Part shown: positions 1-10,898 of the stretch, one piece after another | How the letters are laid out: every line of letters begins with the position of its first letter | Numbering within the stretch: position 1 is the first letter of the stretch | Assembly: GCF_037038585.1 (NCBI RefSeq) | Contig: NW_027288514.1 | Coordinates: 240,023-304,022 of the forward strand | Reading direction: 5' to 3' | DNA from: Patagioenas fasciata | Taxonomy: Eukaryota > Chordata > Aves > Columbiformes > Columbidae | DNA length: 64,000 nucleotides | Translations under genes and position numbers: made by a program | The notes under the pieces: model-generated | Databases searched by the model: none | What the model saw: the letters and a program-made list of their open reading frames with translations, nothing else | What the model was told of the DNA's origin: nothing

Positions 1-141
1 ACGTGCTTGTGGAGAGAAAGAAAGGGACTCCCAGGCGTGTGGAGCGACGGGGAGAAAGAGCGGGCACTGAGGAACACAGTTTCAAACAGACTGTCTCCAC
101 ACAAACAGGCACCTGTCTGCAGGTATCCTAGATCTTGATTC
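1..141. repeat. Partial monomer, right end only
   Basis: Corresponds to positions 1275-1415 of the short monomer. It carries a private A at 66 where the other copies have G (gcActg versus gcGctg). The length class cannot be told because the insert site lies outside the window. Confidence 0.97.
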
Positions 142-1840
142 TTGAACTTGAGGAAACACGCGTCTGAGCAAAACTCCCAAACGCTTCCAGGAAAGACACA
201 GGCTCTCCCACAAGCACACAAGTGTTTGCCCTCAGCTATAGATCAGGGACAAGCCTGTGAAGAGATGCCCTGCTATTCTTTCGCCTTATGGCATCATGTG
301 TTTCGTTCCTCTTGGAGATCGATTGTTAAACGTCTTTCCTAGGGCGACTGTGAAGCATTTGCCAGCGGAGGAGAAGTAGCACGGAGCAGCATTCAGTACT
401 GCCTACGAGTGTCTTTGCTACCCTACTAGCGGAGCTCCAAGAACAGGCACACATCTTCAGGTACCTTCCAAATGTGGATTCCCCTGCAGCCCCGTAGGCG
501 GGCGTGCAGTACGCCAACCGTCAACGGACGTTTTTCCCCTCAAGCCTGTCAGGACGTTGCTCGTCCGTCTTTCCCTCAATAGATGGGAGTAGGCGCGCTT
601 GCGGATGTGTGCGTGTGTGTGGCCACGCGTTTGCTTAGGCATCAGTGTGTGAAAAGGTAGGTGCTTTTCTCTAGCTGCGTGTGCGTGCACGTGGTGCTGG
701 GTGCACATCCCTGGGTGCTCGTGGAAAGGTTTCTGCATGGTTTTCGCTGAGGAATCGTGTGTGTGCACATGGACAAAGAGAAGGCGCAGCAACCAGGTTC
801 CAGCGCCGAAGAAGGCAAAAGGCGAGGTTTCCGGCGCTATCTCCTTCTCTCCCCAGAGCTAGTCGCGCAAAGCAAGCCGCTAAGCCGGCGACCGGCAAGA
901 GAGCTACAACGAAGCATGCCGAACGGAGAAAATAGCAGCAGCTCATCTGTTCACACCTTGTTTCTGCCATGTGCTTGAACGCCAAGACGTTCGCGCTTCT
1001 GTGAGATGAAAGACGTCCTTCTGCATATGTGGTTGCTCACAGCGGTGCACTTGTTAGTGTATCCATTCAGTCCTGGGCTGCGGGGCATTCAGAAGTGGCT
1101 CTGTGGAGACGTCTGCATAGAGGCAGCTGTCAGAACACGCACACTCGATTGTTCACCAAAACATATGCAGACGCGTCCTTAGCCTGTAGATTTGGATGCA
1201 CAGAGTTCCCTGTGTTCGCAAGAGACAAGGGAATCGCGTCTGTGCGCACAGAAGCAATAGCGGACCGTTTCCCTCGGAGTGAACGCGAAAGAGCCGTCTA
1301 TATACTCGCAGACACGCGAACGTGCCTCAATGCGGTCACAGAGGCAGCAGCTTTTGCACAGATGCTCCTGGTGATTCTGGCACTTTCCAGGCACACTCCT
1401 GAAAGTCGCGCACACTGCTGTTCACTCGCTAAACGACCTCTTGGGAAACACGTCTCCGGTCGACGGACCGCTCAGATTGCTTCTCGTGTAACTGTGAACT
1501 GTGTCAGCGCAGGGAATCCGTCTCTGTTGAGCAGATGTCGATCCTGCCTCGCTTTTGCTTTGTTGCCTCTACCAAGATGATTTCCCGTTTCTCTCTTCAC
1601 TGGAGCACGCAGACACAGCCAACGCACATCAAGTGTCAAGAGACACGCTCTGCTGAGCTCAACGCTTGTGCAGATGCACATGTGCGACGAAGTCAACACA
1701 CGTGCTTGTGGAGAGAAAGAAAGGGACTCCCAGGCGTGTGGAGCGACGGGGAGAAAGAGCGGGCGCTGAGGAACACAGTTTCAAACAGACTGTCTCCACA
1801 CAAACCGGCACCTGTCTGCAGGTATCCTAGATCTTGATTC
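142..1840. repeat. Monomer unit 1 (long, 1699 bp)
   Basis: Long form with the 295-bp insert. Rare variants: G at 1042 (site 617), G at 1540 (site 1115), C at site 1183 and C at 1806 (site 1381). The same set is found only in unit 12, identifying the two as duplicates. Confidence 0.97.
265..559. repeat. 295-bp long-form segment (unit 1)
   Basis: Sequence present only in long monomers, replacing the 11 bp (caaccaaagag) found at the same place in short ones, e.g. 1964-1974. It contains a 5-bp-stem hairpin (501-505 with 511-515), a T5 run and no recognisable coding domain. A 9-bp direct repeat, caagcctgt, lies at 250-258 just outside the left edge and at 541-549 inside the right end. Positions 442-463 match 104-125 of the monomer at 18 of 22 bases. 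Confidence 0.93.
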
Positions 1841-2019
1841 TTGAACTTGAGGAAACACGCGTCTGAGCAAAACTCCCAAACGCTTCCAGGAAAGACACAG
1901 GCTCTCCCACAAGCACACAAGTGTTTGCCCTCAGCTATAGATCAGGGACAAGCCTGTGAAGAGCAACCAAAGAGCTCGTCCGTCTTTCTCTCAATAGATG
2001 GGAGTAGGCGCGCTTGCGG

Positions 2020-2186
2020 ATGTGTGCGTGTGTGTGGCCACGCGTTTGCTTAGGCATCAGTGTGTGAAAAGGTAGGTGCTTTTCTCTAGCTGCGTGTGCG
2101 TGCACGTGGTGCTGGGTGCACATCCCTGGGTGCTCGTGGAAAGGTTTCTGCATGGTTTTCGCTGAGGAATCGTGTGTGTGCACATG
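2020..2186. other. Cluster of three alternating purine-pyrimidine tracts (one per monomer)
   Basis: Given for unit 2 and present at the same place in the other units. Strictly alternating purine/pyrimidine runs of TG/CG type occupy 2020-2036 (17 nt), 2091-2108 (18 nt) and 2171-2186 (16 nt). Such tracts can adopt left-handed Z-DNA under supercoiling; that property is general knowledge, and its occurrence here is inference. Confidence 0.6.
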
Positions 2187-2613
2187 GACAAAGAGAAGGC
2201 GCAGCAACCAGGTTCCAGCGCCGAAGAAGGCAAAAGGCGAGGTTTCCGGCGCTATCTCCTTCTCTCCCCAGAGCTAGTCGCGCAAAGCAAGCCGCTAAGC
2301 CGGCGACCGGCAAGAGAGCTACAACGAAGCATGCCGAACGGAGAAAATAGCAGCAGCTCATCTGTTCACACCTTGTTTCTGCCATGTGCTTGAACGCCAA
2401 GACGTTCGCGCTTCTGTGAGATGAAAGACGTCCTTCTGCATATGTGGTTGCTCACACCGGTGCACTTGTTAGTGTATCCATTCAGTCCTGGGCTGCGGGG
2501 CATTCAGAAGTGGCTCTGTGGAGACGTCTGCATAGAGGCAGCTGTCAGAACACGCACACTCGATTGTTCACCAAAACATATGCAGACGCGTCCTTAGCCT
2601 GTAGATTTGGATG

Positions 2614-2659
2614 CACAGAGTTCCCTGTGTTCGCAAGAGACAAGGGAATCGCGTCTGTG
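2614..2659. other. Nested inverted repeat, possible hairpin (one per monomer)
   Basis: Given for unit 2. Outer arms cacaga (2614-2619) and tctgtg (2654-2659) enclose inner arms ttccct (2621-2626) and agggaa (2643-2648), both perfectly complementary. The interval between the right arms is longer than between the left ones, so the structure would have an asymmetric internal loop. Short arms make it a weak candidate. Confidence 0.4.
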
Positions 2660-3255
2660 CGCACAGAAGCAATAGCGGACCGTTTCCCTCGGAGTGAACG
2701 CGAAAGAGCCGTCTATATACTCGCAGACACGCGAACGTGCCTCAATGCGGTCACAGAGGCAGCAGCTTTTGCACAGATGCTCCTGGTGATTCTGGCACTT
2801 TCCAGGCACACTCCTGAAAGTCGCGCACACTGCTGTTCACTCGCTAAACGACCTCTTGGGAAACACGTCTCCGGTCGACGGACCGCTCAGATTGCTTCTC
2901 GTGTAACTGTGAACTGTGTCAGCGCAGGGAATCCGTCTCTGTTGAGCAGATGTCAATCCTGCCTCGCTTTTGCTTTGTTGCCTCTACCAAGATGATTTCC
3001 CGTTTCTCTCTTCACTGGAGCACGCAGACACAGCCAACGCACATCAAGTGTCAAGAGACACGCTCTGCTGAGCTCAACGCTTGTGCAGATGCACATGTGC
3101 GACGAAGTCAACACACGTGCTTGTGGAGAGAAAGAAAGGGACTCCCAGGCGTGTGGAGCGACGGGGAGAAAGAGCGGGCGCTGAGGAACACAGTTTCAAA
3201 CAGACTGTCTCCACACAAACAGGCACCTGTCTGCAGGTATCCTAGATCTTGATTC

Positions 3256-4670
3256 TTGAACTTGAGGAAACACGCGTCTGAGCAAAACTCCCAAACGCTT
3301 CCAGGAAAGACACAGGCTCTCCCACAAGCACACAAGTGTTTGCCCTCAGCTATAGATCAGGGACAAGCCTGTGAAGAGCAACCAAAGAGCTCGTCCGTCT
3401 TTCTCTCAATAGATGGGAGTAGGCGCGCTTGCGGATGTGTGCGTGTGTGTGGCCACGCGTTTGCTTAGGCATCAGTGTGTGAAAAGGTAGGTGCTTTTCT
3501 CTAGCTGCGTGTGCGTGCACGTGGTGCTGGGTGCACATCCCTGGGTGCTCGTGGAAAGGTTTCTGCATGGTTTTCGCTGAGGAATCGTGTGTGTGCACAT
3601 GGACAAAGAGAAGGCGCAGCAACCAGGTTCCAGCGCCGAAGAAGGCAAAAGGCGAGGTTTCCGGCGCTATCTCCTTCTCTCCCCAGAGCTAGTCGCGCAA
3701 AGCAAGCCGCTAAGCCGGCGACCGGCAAGAGAGCTACAACGAAGCATGCCGAACGGAGAAAATAGCAGCAGCTCATCTGTTCACACCTTGTTTCTGCCAT
3801 GTGCTTGAACGCCAAGACGTTCGCGCTTCTGTGAGATGAAAGACGTCCTTCTGCATATGTGGTTGCTCACACCGGTGCACTTGTTAGTGTATCCATTCAG
3901 TCCTGGGCTGCGGGGCATTCAGAAGTGGCTCTGTGGAGACGTCTGCATAGAGGCAGCTGTCAGAACACGCACACTCGATTGTTCACCAAAACATATGCAG
4001 ACGCGTCCTTAGCCTGTAGATTTGGATGCACAGAGTTCCCTGTGTTCGCAAGAGACAAGGGAATCGCGTCTGTGCGCACAGAAGCAATAGCGGACCGTTT
4101 CCCTCGGAGTGAACGCGAAAGAGCCGTCTATATACTCGCAGACACGCGAACGTGCCTCAATGCGGTCACAGAGGCAGCAGCTTTTGCACAGATGCTCCTG
4201 GTGATTCTGGCACTTTCCAGGCACACTCCTGAAAGTCGCGCACACTGCTGTTCACTCGCTAAACGACCTCTTGGGAAACACGTCTCCGGTCGACGGACCG
4301 CTCAGATTGCTTCTCGTGTAACTGTGAACTGTGTCAGCGCAGGGAATCCGTCTCTGTTGAGCAGATGTCAATCCTGCCTCGCTTTTGCTTTGTTGCCTCT
4401 ACCAAGATGATTTCCCGTTTCTCTCTTCACTGGAGCAGGCAGACACAGCCAACGCACATCAAGTGTCAAGAGACACGCTCTGCTGAGCTCAACGCTTGTG
4501 CAGATGCACATGTGCGACGAAGTCAACACACGTGCTTGTGGAGAGAAAGAAAGGGACTCCCAGGCGTGTGGAGCGACGGGGAGAAAGAGCGGGCGCTGAG
4601 GAACACAGTTTCAAACAGACTGTCTCCACACAAACAGGCACCTGTCTGCAGGTATCCTAGATCTTGATTC
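3256..4670. repeat. Monomer unit 3 (short)
   Basis: Short form; T at site 149 and G at 4438 (site 1183), the commonest haplotype of the left half. Matches unit 14. Confidence 0.97.
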
Positions 4671-6085
4671 TTGAACTTGAGGAAACACGCGTCTGAGCAA
4701 AACTCCCAAACGCTTCCAGGAAAGACACAGGCTCTCCCACAAGCACATAAGTGTTTGCCCTCAGCTATAGATCAGGGACAAGCCTGTGAAGAGCAACCAA
4801 AGAGCTCGTCCGTCTTTCTCTCAATAGATGGGAGTAGGCGCGCTTGCGGATGTGTGCGTGTGTGTGGCCACGCGTTTGCTTAGGCATCAGTGTGTGAAAA
4901 GGTAGGTGCTTTTCTCTAGCTGCGTGTGCGTGCACGTGGTGCTGGGTGCACATCCCTGGGTGCTCGTGGAAAGGTTTCTGCATGGTTTTCGCTGAGGAAT
5001 CGTGTGTGTGCACATGGACAAAGAGAAGGCGCAGCAACCAGGTTCCAGCGCCGAAGAAGGCAAAAGGCGAGGTTTCCGGCGCTATCTCCTTCTCTCCCCA
5101 GAGCTAGTCGCGCAAAGCAAGCCGCTAAGCCGGCGACCGGCAAGAGAGCTACAACGAAGCATGCCGAACGGAGAAAATAGCAGCAGCTCATCTGTTCACA
5201 CCTTGTTTCTGCCATGTGCTTGAACGCCAAGACGTTCGCGCTTCTGTGAGATGAAAGACGTCCTTCTGCATATGTGGTTGCTCACACCGGTGCACTTGTT
5301 AGTGTATCCATTCAGTCCTGGGCTGCGGGGCATTCAGAAGTGGCTCTGTGGAGACGTCTGCATAGAGGCAGCTGTCAGAACACGCACACTCGATTGTTCA
5401 CCAAAACATATGCAGACGCGTCCTTAGCCTGTAGATTTGGATGCACAGAGTTCCCTGTGTTCGCAAGAGACAAGGGAATCGCGTCTGTGCGCACAGAAGC
5501 AATAGCGGACCGTTTCCCTCGGAGTGAACGCGAAAGAGCCGTCTATATACTCGCAGACACGCGAACGTGCCTCAATGCGGTCACAGAGGCAGCAGCTTTT
5601 GCACAGATGCTCCTGGTGATTCTGGCACTTTCCAGGCACACTCCTGAAAGTCGCGCACACTGCTGTTCACTCGCTAAACGACCTCTTGGGAAACACGTCT
5701 CCGGTCGACGGACCGCTCAGATTGCTTCTCGTGTAACTGTGAACTGTGTCAGCGCAGGGAATCCGTCTCTGTTGAGCAGATGTCAATCCTGCCTCGCTTT
5801 TGCTTTGTTGCCTCTACCAAGATGATTTCCCGTTTCTCTCTTCACTGGAGCAGGCAGACACAGCCAACGCACATCAAGTGTCAAGAGACACGCTCTGCTG
5901 AGCTCAACGCTTGTGCAGATGCACATGTGCGACGAAGTCAACACACGTGCTTGTGGAGAGAAAGAAAGGGACTCCCAGGCGTGTGGAGCGACGGGGAGAA
6001 AGAGCGGGCGCTGAGGAACACAGTTTCAAACAGACTGTCTCCACACAAACAGGCACCTGTCTGCAGGTATCCTAGATCTTGATTC
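4671..6085. repeat. Monomer unit 4 (short)
   Basis: Short form with T at 4748 (site 78), a variant restricted to units 4, 5, 15, 16 and 17. Matches unit 15, and the right part of unit 16 is of this type. Confidence 0.97.
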
Positions 6086-7784
6086 TTGAACTTGAGGAAA
6101 CACGCGTCTGAGCAAAACTCCCAAACGCTTCCAGGAAAGACACAGGCTCTCCCACAAGCACATAAGTGTTTGCCCTCAGCTATAGATCAGGGACAAGCCT
6201 GTGAAGAGATGCCCTGCTATTCTTTCGCCTTATGGCATCATGTGTTTCGTTCCTCTTGGAGATCGATTGTTAAACGTCTTTCCTAGGGCGACTGTGAAGC
6301 ATTTGCCAGCGGAGGAGAAGTAGCACGGAGCAGCATTCAGTACTGCCTACGAGTGTCTTTGCTACCCTACTAGCGGAGCTCCAAGAACAGGCACACATCT
6401 TCAGGTACCTTCCAAATGTGGATTCCCCTGCAGCCCCGTAGGCGGGCGTGCAGTACGCCAACCGTCAACGGACGTTTTTCCCCTCAAGCCTGTCAGGACG
6501 TTGCTCGTCCGTCTTTCCCTCAATAGATGGGAGTAGGCGCGCTTGCGGATGTGTGCGTGTGTGTGGCCACGCGTTTGCTTAGGCATCAGTGTGTGAAAAG
6601 GTAGGTGCTTTTCTCTAGCTGCGTGTGCGTGCACGTGGTGCTGGGTGCACATCCCTGGGTGCTCGTGGAAAGGTTTCTGCATGGTTTTCGCTGAGGAATC
6701 GTGTGTGTGCACATGGACAAAGAGAAGGCGCAGCAACCAGGTTCCAGCGCCGAAGAAGGCAAAAGGCGAGGTTTCCGGCGCTATCTCCTTCTCTCCCCAG
6801 AGCTAGTCGCGCAAAGCAAGCCGCTAAGCCGGCGACCGGCAAGAGAGCTACAACGAAGCATGCCGAACGGAGAAAATAGCAGCAGCTCATCTGTTCACAC
6901 CTTGTTTCTGCCATGTGCTTGAACGCCAAGACGTTCGCGCTTCTGTGAGATGAAAGACGTCCTTCTGCATATGTGGTTGCTCACACCGGTGCACTTGTTA
7001 GTGTATCCATTCAGTCCTGGGCTGCGGGGCATTCAGAAGTGGCTCTGTGGAGACGTCTGCATAGAGGCAGCTGTCAGAACACGCACACTCGATTGTTCAC
7101 CAAAACATATGCAGACGCGTCCTTAGCCTGTAGATTTGGATGCACAGAGTTCCCTGTGTTCGCAAGAGACAAGGGAATCGCGTCTGTACGCACAGAAGCA
7201 ATAGCGGACCGTTTCCCTCGGAGTGAACGCGAAAGAGCCGTCTATATACTCGCAGACACGGGAACGTGCCTCAATGCGGTCACAGAGGCAGCAGCTTTTG
7301 CACAGATGCTCCTGGTGATTCTGGCACTTTCCAGGCACACTCCTGAAAGTCGCGCACACTGCTGTTCACTCGCTAAACGACCTCTTGGGAAACACGTCTC
7401 CGGTCGACGGACCGCTCAGATTGCTTCTCGTGTAACTGTGAACTGTGTCAGCGCAGGGAATCCGTCTCTGTTGAGCAGATGTCGATCCTGCCTCGCTTTT
7501 GCTTTGTTGCCTCTACCAAGATGATTTCCCGTTTCTCTCTTCACTGGAGCAGGCAGACACAGCCAACGCACATCAAGTGTCAAGAGACACGCTCTGCTGA
7601 GCTCAACGCTTGTGCAGATGCACATGTGCGACGAAGTCAACACACGTGCTTGTGGAGAGAAAGAAAGGGACTCCCAGGCGTGTGGAGCGACGGGAGGAAA
7701 GAGCGGGCGCTGAGGAACACAGTTTCAAACAGACTGTCTCCACACAAACAGGCACCTGTCTGCAGGTATCCTAGATCTTGATTC
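6086..7784. repeat. Monomer unit 5 (long)
   Basis: Long form with a distinctive right half: A at 7188 (site 819), G at 7261 (site 892), G at 7484 (site 1115) and AG for GA at 7695-7696. It also has T at site 78. Unit 17 has the whole set; unit 16 has only the left-hand part of it. Confidence 0.97.
6209..6503. repeat. 295-bp long-form segment (unit 5)
   Basis: Second copy of the long-form segment, in the same position within the monomer as in unit 1. Confidence 0.93.
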
Positions 7785-9483
7785 TTGAACTTGAGGAAAC
7801 ACGCGTCTGAGCAAAACTCCCAAACGCTTCCAGGAAAGACACAGGCTCTCCCACAAGCACACAAGTGTTTGCCCTCAGCTATAGATCAGGGACAAGCCTG
7901 TGAAGAGATGCCCTGCTATTCTTTCGCCTTATGGCATCATGTGTTTCGTTCCTCTTGGAGATCGATTGTTAAACGTCTTTCCTAGGGCGACTGTGAAGCA
8001 TTTGCCAGCGGAGGAGAAGTAGCACGGAGCAGCATTCAGTACTGCCTACGAGTGTCTTTGCTACCCTACTAGCGGAGCTCCAAGAACAGGCACACATCTT
8101 CAGGTACCTTCCAAATGTGGATTCCCCTGCAGCCCCGTAGGCGGGCGTGCAGTACGCCAACCGTCAACGGACGTTTTTCCCCTCAAGCCTGTCAGGACGT
8201 TGCTCGTCCGTCTTTCCCTCAATAGATGGGAGTAGGCGCGCTTGCGGATGTGTGCGTGTGTGTGGCCACGCGTTTGCTTAGGCATCAGTGTGTGAAAAGG
8301 TAGGTGCTTTTCTCTAGCTGCGTGTGCGTGCACGTGGTGCTGGGTGCACATCCCTGGGTGCTCGTGGAAAGGTTTCTGCATGGTTTTCGCTGAGGAATCG
8401 TGTGTGTGCACATGGACAAAGAGAAGGCGCAGCAACCAGGTTCCAGCGCCGAAGAAGGCAAAAGGCGAGGTTTCCGGCGCTATCTCCTTCTCTCCCCAGA
8501 GCTAGTCGCGCAAAGCAAGCCGCTAAGCCGGCGACCGGCAAGAGAGCTACAACGAAGCATGCCGAACGGAGAAAATAGCAGCAGCTCATCTGTTCACACC
8601 TTGTTTCTGCCATGTGCTTGAACGCCAAGACGTTCGCGCTTCTGTGAGATGAAAGACGTCCTTCTGCATATGTGGTTGCTCACACCGGTGCACTTGTTAG
8701 TGTATCCATTCAGTCCTGGGCTGCGGGGCATTCAGAAGTGGCTCTGTGGAGACGTCTGCATAGAGGCAGCTGTCAGAACACGCACACTCGATTGTTCACC
8801 AAAACATATGCAGACGCGTCCTTAGCCTGTAGATTTGGATGCACAGAGTTCCCTGTGTTCGCAAGAGACAAGGGAATCGCGTCTGTGCGCACAGAAGCAA
8901 TAGCGGACCGTTTCCCTCGGAGTGAACGCGAAAGAGCCGTCTATATACTCGCAGACACGCGAACGTGCCTCAATGCGGTCACAGAGGCAGCAGCTTTTGC
9001 ACAGATGCTCCTGGTGATTCTGGCACTTTCCAGGCACACTCCTGAAAGTCGCGCACACTGCTGTTCACTCGCTAAACGACCTCTTGGGAAACACGTCTCC
9101 GGTCGACGGACCGCTCAGATTGCTTCTCGTGTAACTGTGAACTGTGTCAGCGCAGGGAATCCGTCTCTGTTGAGCAGATGTCAATCCTGCCTCGCTTTTG
9201 CTTTGTTGCCTCTACCAAGATGATTTCCCGTTTCTCTCTTCACTGGAGCACGCAGACACAGCCAACGCACATCAAGTGTCAAGAGACACGCTCTGCTGAG
9301 CTCAACGCTTGTGCAGATGCACATGTGCGACGAAGTCAACACACGTGCTTGTGGAGAGAAAGAAAGGGACTCCCAGGCGTGTGGAGCGACGGGGAGAAAG
9401 AGCGGGCGCTGAGGAACACAGTTTCAAACAGACTGTCTCCACACAAACAGGCACCTGTCTGCAGGTATCCTAGATCTTGATTC
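7785..9483. repeat. Monomer unit 6 (long)
   Basis: Long form, C at site 78, A at site 1115, C at site 1183. Directly adjacent to another long unit. Matches unit 18 apart from one private base there. Confidence 0.97.
7908..8202. repeat. 295-bp long-form segment (unit 6)
   Basis: Third copy, in a long unit directly following another long unit. Confidence 0.93.
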
Positions 9484-10898
9484 TTGAACTTGAGGAAACA
9501 CGCGTCTGAGCAAAACTCCCAAACGCTTCCAGGAAAGACACAGGCTCTCCCACAAGCACACAAGTGTTTGCCCTCAGCTATAGATCAGGGACAAGCCTGT
9601 GAAGAGCAACCAAAGAGCTCGTCCGTCTTTCCCTCAATAGATGGGAGTAGGCGCGCTTGCGGATGTGTGCGTGTGTGTGGCCACGCGTTTGCTTAGGCAT
9701 CAGTGTGTGAAAAGGTAGGTGCTTTTCTCTAGCTGCGTGTGCGTGCACGTGGTGCTGGGTGCACATCCCTGGGTGCTCGTGGAAAGGTTTCTGCATGGTT
9801 TTCGCTGAGGAATCGTGTGTGTGCACATGGACAAAGAGAAGGCGCAGCAACCAGGTTCCAGCGCCGAAGAAGGCAAAAGGCGAGGTTTCCGGCGCTATCT
9901 CCTTCTCTCCCCAGAGCTAGTCGCGCAAAGCAAGCCGCTAAGCCGGCGACCGGCAAGAGAGCTACAACGAAGCATGCCGAACGGAGAAAATAGCAGCAGC
10001 TCATCTGTTCACACCTTGTTTCTGCCATGTGCTTGAACGCCAAGACGTTCGCGCTTCTGTGAGATGAAAGACGTCCTTCTGCATATGTGGTTGCTCACAC
10101 CGGTGCACTTGTTAGTGTATCCATTCAGTCCTGGGCTGCGGGGCATTCAGAAGTGGCTCTGTGGAGACGTCTGCATAGAGGCAGCTGTCAGAACACGCAC
10201 ACTCGATTGTTCACCAAAACATATGCAGACGCGTCCTTAGCCTGTAGATTTGGATGCACAGAGTTCCCTGTGTTCGCAAGAGACAAGGGAATCGCGTCTG
10301 TGCGCACAGAAGCAATAGCGGACCGTTTCCCTCGGAGTGAACGCGAAAGAGCCGTCTATATACTCGCAGACACGCGAACGTGCCTCAATGCGGTCACAGA
10401 GGCAGCAGCTTTTGCACAGATGCTCCTGGTGATTCTGGCACTTTCCAGGCACACTCCTGAAAGTCGCGCACACTGCTGTTCACTCGCTAAACGACCTCTT
10501 GGGAAACACGTCTCCGGTCGACGGACCGCTCAGATTGCTTCTCGTGTAACTGTGAACTGTGTCAGCGCAGGGAATCCGTCTCTGTTGAGCAGATGTCAAT
10601 CCTGCCTCGCTTTTGCTTTGTTGCCTCTACCAAGATGATTTCCCGTTTCTCTCTTCACTGGAGCAGGCAGACACAGCCAACGCACATCAAGTGTCAAGAG
10701 ACACGCTCTGCTGAGCTCAACGCTTGTGCAGATGCACATGTGCGACGAAGTCAACACACGTGCTTGTGGAGAGAAAGAAAGGGACTCCCAGGCGTGTGGA
10801 GCGACGGGGAGAAAGAGCGGGCGCTGAGGAACACAGTTTCAAACAGACTGTCTCCACACAAACAGGCACCTGTCTGCAGGTATCCTAGATCTTGATTC
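9484..10898. repeat. Monomer unit 7 (short)
   Basis: Short form with C at site 149, the base otherwise linked to the long form in this half of the window. It follows a long unit, as does its match unit 19. Confidence 0.97.

Larger units (their letters stand above)
1841..3255. repeat. Monomer unit 2 (short, 1415 bp)
   Basis: Short form, used here as the reference copy. T at 1989 (site 149), A at 1994 (site 154), C at 3023 (site 1183). Matches unit 13. Confidence 0.97.

Noticed and set aside
142..342. Short frames over the monomer start and the long-form segment (66, 63 and 111 codons)
   Set aside because: TTG starts and no similarity to known proteins. The long-form frames are created by the 295-bp replacement and end at different stops in short monomers.
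511..545. T5 run in the long-form segment as a Pol III terminator
   Set aside because: A lone short T run with no upstream Pol III promoter elements.
1029..1580. 183-codon open frame repeated in nearly every monomer, 246 codons where site 1153 is C
   Set aside because: It begins at GTG, has no recognisable domain, overlaps other frames on both strands, and its length changes with single array variants. The composition looks like random translation of TG/CG-rich DNA.
1702..1916. Inverted 10-bp arms (1702-1711 and 1907-1916) spanning the chosen monomer boundary
   Set aside because: Short arms about 195 bases apart in TG/CA-rich sequence are expected by chance; no terminal-repeat or target-duplication pattern.
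2520..2526. GGAGACG words resembling the coccidian WGAGACG promoter element
   Set aside because: The first base is G rather than A or T, only two near-matches occur per monomer, and no gene lies beside them.
2714..2719. TATATA word in each monomer, possible TATA box
   Set aside because: A single six-base AT word in about half-GC sequence with no gene downstream; not enough to call a promoter.
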